Shown here piece by piece: positions 35,087 to 36,519 of a stretch of 36,519 nucleotides of DNA. This stretch comes from Rhizobiales bacterium Ga0077524. GTDB taxonomy: Bacteria; Pseudomonadota; Alphaproteobacteria; Rhizobiales; Hyphomicrobiaceae. Position 1 is the first letter of the stretch, and each line of letters starts with the position of its first letter. The notes under the pieces are model-generated. The model made no database searches, was not told where the DNA came from, and was given only the letters and a program-made list of their open reading frames with translations. The DNA lies in assembly GCA_001464755.1 (NCBI GenBank), contig LNDR01000395.1, positions 1 to 36,519 of the forward strand, given 5' to 3'. Made by a program: the position numbers and the translations under genes.

Positions 35087-36325
35087 CTACCGGGCAGTGA
35101 CTGCCGTGGTCTCCGCCTCGGGGATGCGCTGCGGCAACAGAGACACGGCGGCCAAGATCAAGGCGGCGGCGACCGCGAGCACCCGGAACAACGTGTCGAA
35201 GCCATAGGCGCCGTGTATCCAGGCGATCAGCGGCAGCGCGGCCGCCAGCACCGAGAAGCTCACCACGTAGCGGATGCCATAGACCGTGGCCCGTAATTCC
35301 GATTTCGCCATCTTCCCGATCATGTAGTCGTTGATCGGGATCTGACCGAAGGCGCCGAGCATGAAGCCCAGTGCAATGGCGAGCGCAGTCCAGTCGGTGA
35401 AGCCCGGCATCACGGCGAAGAACACAAGTTGCAGGAGCGCCGCCCCCATGAAAACGGTTCGGGGCCCAAGCGTATCGAGGAGGCGGCCGACGACGAGTTG
35501 CGCCAGCGAGGCGATGGCGAAGATAACGAACGCGAGCCACCCAACCATGGTCGCCGATCCCGCAATGCCCTGTAGGCGCTCGTCGAAGACTTTGGGTAAG
35601 GCGAACGTGGTCGACTGGAAGACGAGGCTCGAGACGGCGGTCGTGAAAAAGACGATCGCCGTCAGGCGCACCAGCGCCGCCTTGGCCTCGGCTGAGACGT
35701 GCGGCGTGGCGGCGCCGCCGGAGCTCATGGCCTTGGGCTTCGCTTGCCGGGCCAAAGCCGCGGCACGAATGTCGTCGCGAACGTGCCACCAGTAGGCCAG
35801 TCCTATAAGAACGGAAATCAGACCCGGCACGATGAAGGCCGCGCGCCAGCCGCCGTTGTCGATGAACCAGCCTGTAATCAACGCTGCACAGCCGACGCCG
35901 AGATTGCCCCAGACGCCGTTGATGCCGATCGCCATGCCGGTGCCAGCCGACTTGGCGCCATCGACGACCATGGCGAGGCCGACGGGATGGTAGATCGCCG
36001 CCAGCATGCCGACGACGAAGAGGAGGATGCCGATCTGCAGAGGTGTTTGCGCAAAGCCAGTGGCGATGGCGGCGAACCCGATACCGATGAAGAAAATCAC
36101 CATCATGCCGTGCCGGCTCCAGCGATCGGCAATCCGACCCGCGGGCAGCGAGAACAGGCCGAAAGCGACGAAGCCCGGCATGGCATAGGGCACGAGCTGG
36201 GCGTAGGTGAGCCCCCATTCCTTGCTGAGCGCGAGTGCCGCCACCGTCGCAAAGACGAGCGTGAACAGGTGATCGAGGAAGTGCCCGATGTTCAGATAGA
36301 GGAAGCTCAATCGATCGCGGGTCAT
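35087..36325 (-). CDS. MFS transporter
   Basis: A 412-residue major facilitator with about twelve hydrophobic segments in two halves, split by a hydrophilic loop near residues 195-215 (ALARQAKPKAMSSGGAA). The signature between helices 2 and 3 reads PAGRIADRWSRHGMM. IYHPVGLAMVVDGAKSAGTG resembles fosmidomycin-resistance-type (Fsr) members, but the substrate is uncertain. GGAGA is six bases before the ATG at 36325. It is upstream of the penicillin-binding protein gene on the same strand, with a 142-base gap; co-transcription is not clear. Confidence 0.87.
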   Translation of the reverse strand: MTRDRLSFLYLNIGHFLDHLFTLVFATVAALALSKEWGLTYAQLVPYAMPGFVAFGLFSLPAGRIADRWSRHGMMVIFFIGIGFAAIATGFAQTPLQIGILLFVVGMLAAIYHPVGLAMVVDGAKSAGTGMAIGINGVWGNLGVGCAALITGWFIDNGGWRAAFIVPGLISVLIGLAYWWHVRDDIRAAALARQAKPKAMSSGGAATPHVSAEAKAALVRLTAIVFFTTAVSSLVFQSTTFALPKVFDERLQGIAGSATMVGWLAFVIFAIASLAQLVVGRLLDTLGPRTVFMGAALLQLVFFAVMPGFTDWTALAIALGFMLGAFGQIPINDYMIGKMAKSELRATVYGIRYVVSFSVLAAALPLIAWIHGAYGFDTLFRVLAVAAALILAAVSLLPQRIPEAETTAVTAR

Positions 36326-36519
36326 GGCGACTCTCCAGGCGGCGCGCCCTCGCGCCACACGAAGCCTACACGATCGGCAAGGACCGGGAATGCCTTTCGC
36401 CAGCTCTCCTCGGCAAAGTGCGGGCTCTTATGTCCGCTCTGTCAACGTCGAGGCGCGCCTCTTCGATCCGCTTGCGCGGTACAGTCGTTGATCGATGCCC
36501 AAGGCAGGCGACAGGGCGA

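Overview
The window is high-GC bacterial chromosome with short gaps and frequent strand switches. A ubiE gene, FixL/FixJ-like signalling genes, a FixK/FNR-type box of the rhizobial kind, and many CoA-transferase, acyl-CoA and hydantoinase genes suggest an alphaproteobacterium, possibly Hyphomicrobiales-like. The taxonomic call is inference. I see no prophage, CRISPR array or rRNA.

Layout. 1-435: remnant of an IS110-family element lying between two copies of its left end. 455-3978 (-): a hotdog-fold (MaoC-like) protein, and an unusual Ser/Thr kinase fused through one membrane segment to a TRAP-transporter DctP-like solute-binding domain. 4141-5013 (+): oxaloacetate-decarboxylase-like enzyme. 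5073-6569 (-): SelO. 6757-9638 (+): a CaiB/BaiF CoA-transferase, a conserved Cys-containing protein of unknown function, and a UGSC-family selenoprotein whose in-frame TGA (9393-9395) is followed by a SECIS-like hairpin. 9664-10455 (-): ubiE. 10617-12444 (+): Kef-type antiporter gene broken by a small deletion near its start. 12468-13256 (-): HpcH/HpaI aldolase, separated by a regulatory gap with a FixK/FNR box from 13562-15645 (+), a secreted TPR protein and a small membrane-anchored protein. 15679-17569 (-): an HTD2-like hotdog hydratase and a PEP mutase/isocitrate lyase-superfamily enzyme. 17695-20026 (+): MASE1 histidine kinase plus FixJ-like regulator. 20171-22621 (-): hybrid histidine kinase. 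22809-25845 (+): four-gene run of racemase/CoA-transferase, acyl-CoA dehydrogenase, zinc-ribbon membrane protein and cupin. 25888-27060 (-): AstE/AspA-like metallohydrolase. 27267-27351 (+): tRNA-Tyr(GTA), followed by two small putative genes. 28168-31928 (-): HyuB and HyuA with a 4-base overlap. 32107-32580 (+): Gly/Thr-rich secreted protein. 32584-34944 (-): class A penicillin-binding protein. 35087-36325 (-): MFS transporter. I found no supportable gene in the last 190 bases.

Themes. Much of the window concerns CoA-thioester and oxo-acid chemistry: two class III CoA-transferases, two hotdog hydratase-like proteins, two PEP mutase-superfamily enzymes, an aldolase and an acyl-CoA dehydrogenase. 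Mixed in are sensory genes: the kinase/TRAP fusion, a two-component pair and a hybrid kinase. The two items I rate highest are the UGSC selenoprotein cassette, which ordinary gene calling would cut at the TGA, and the receptor-like kinase that has taken up a TRAP binding protein as its outer domain.
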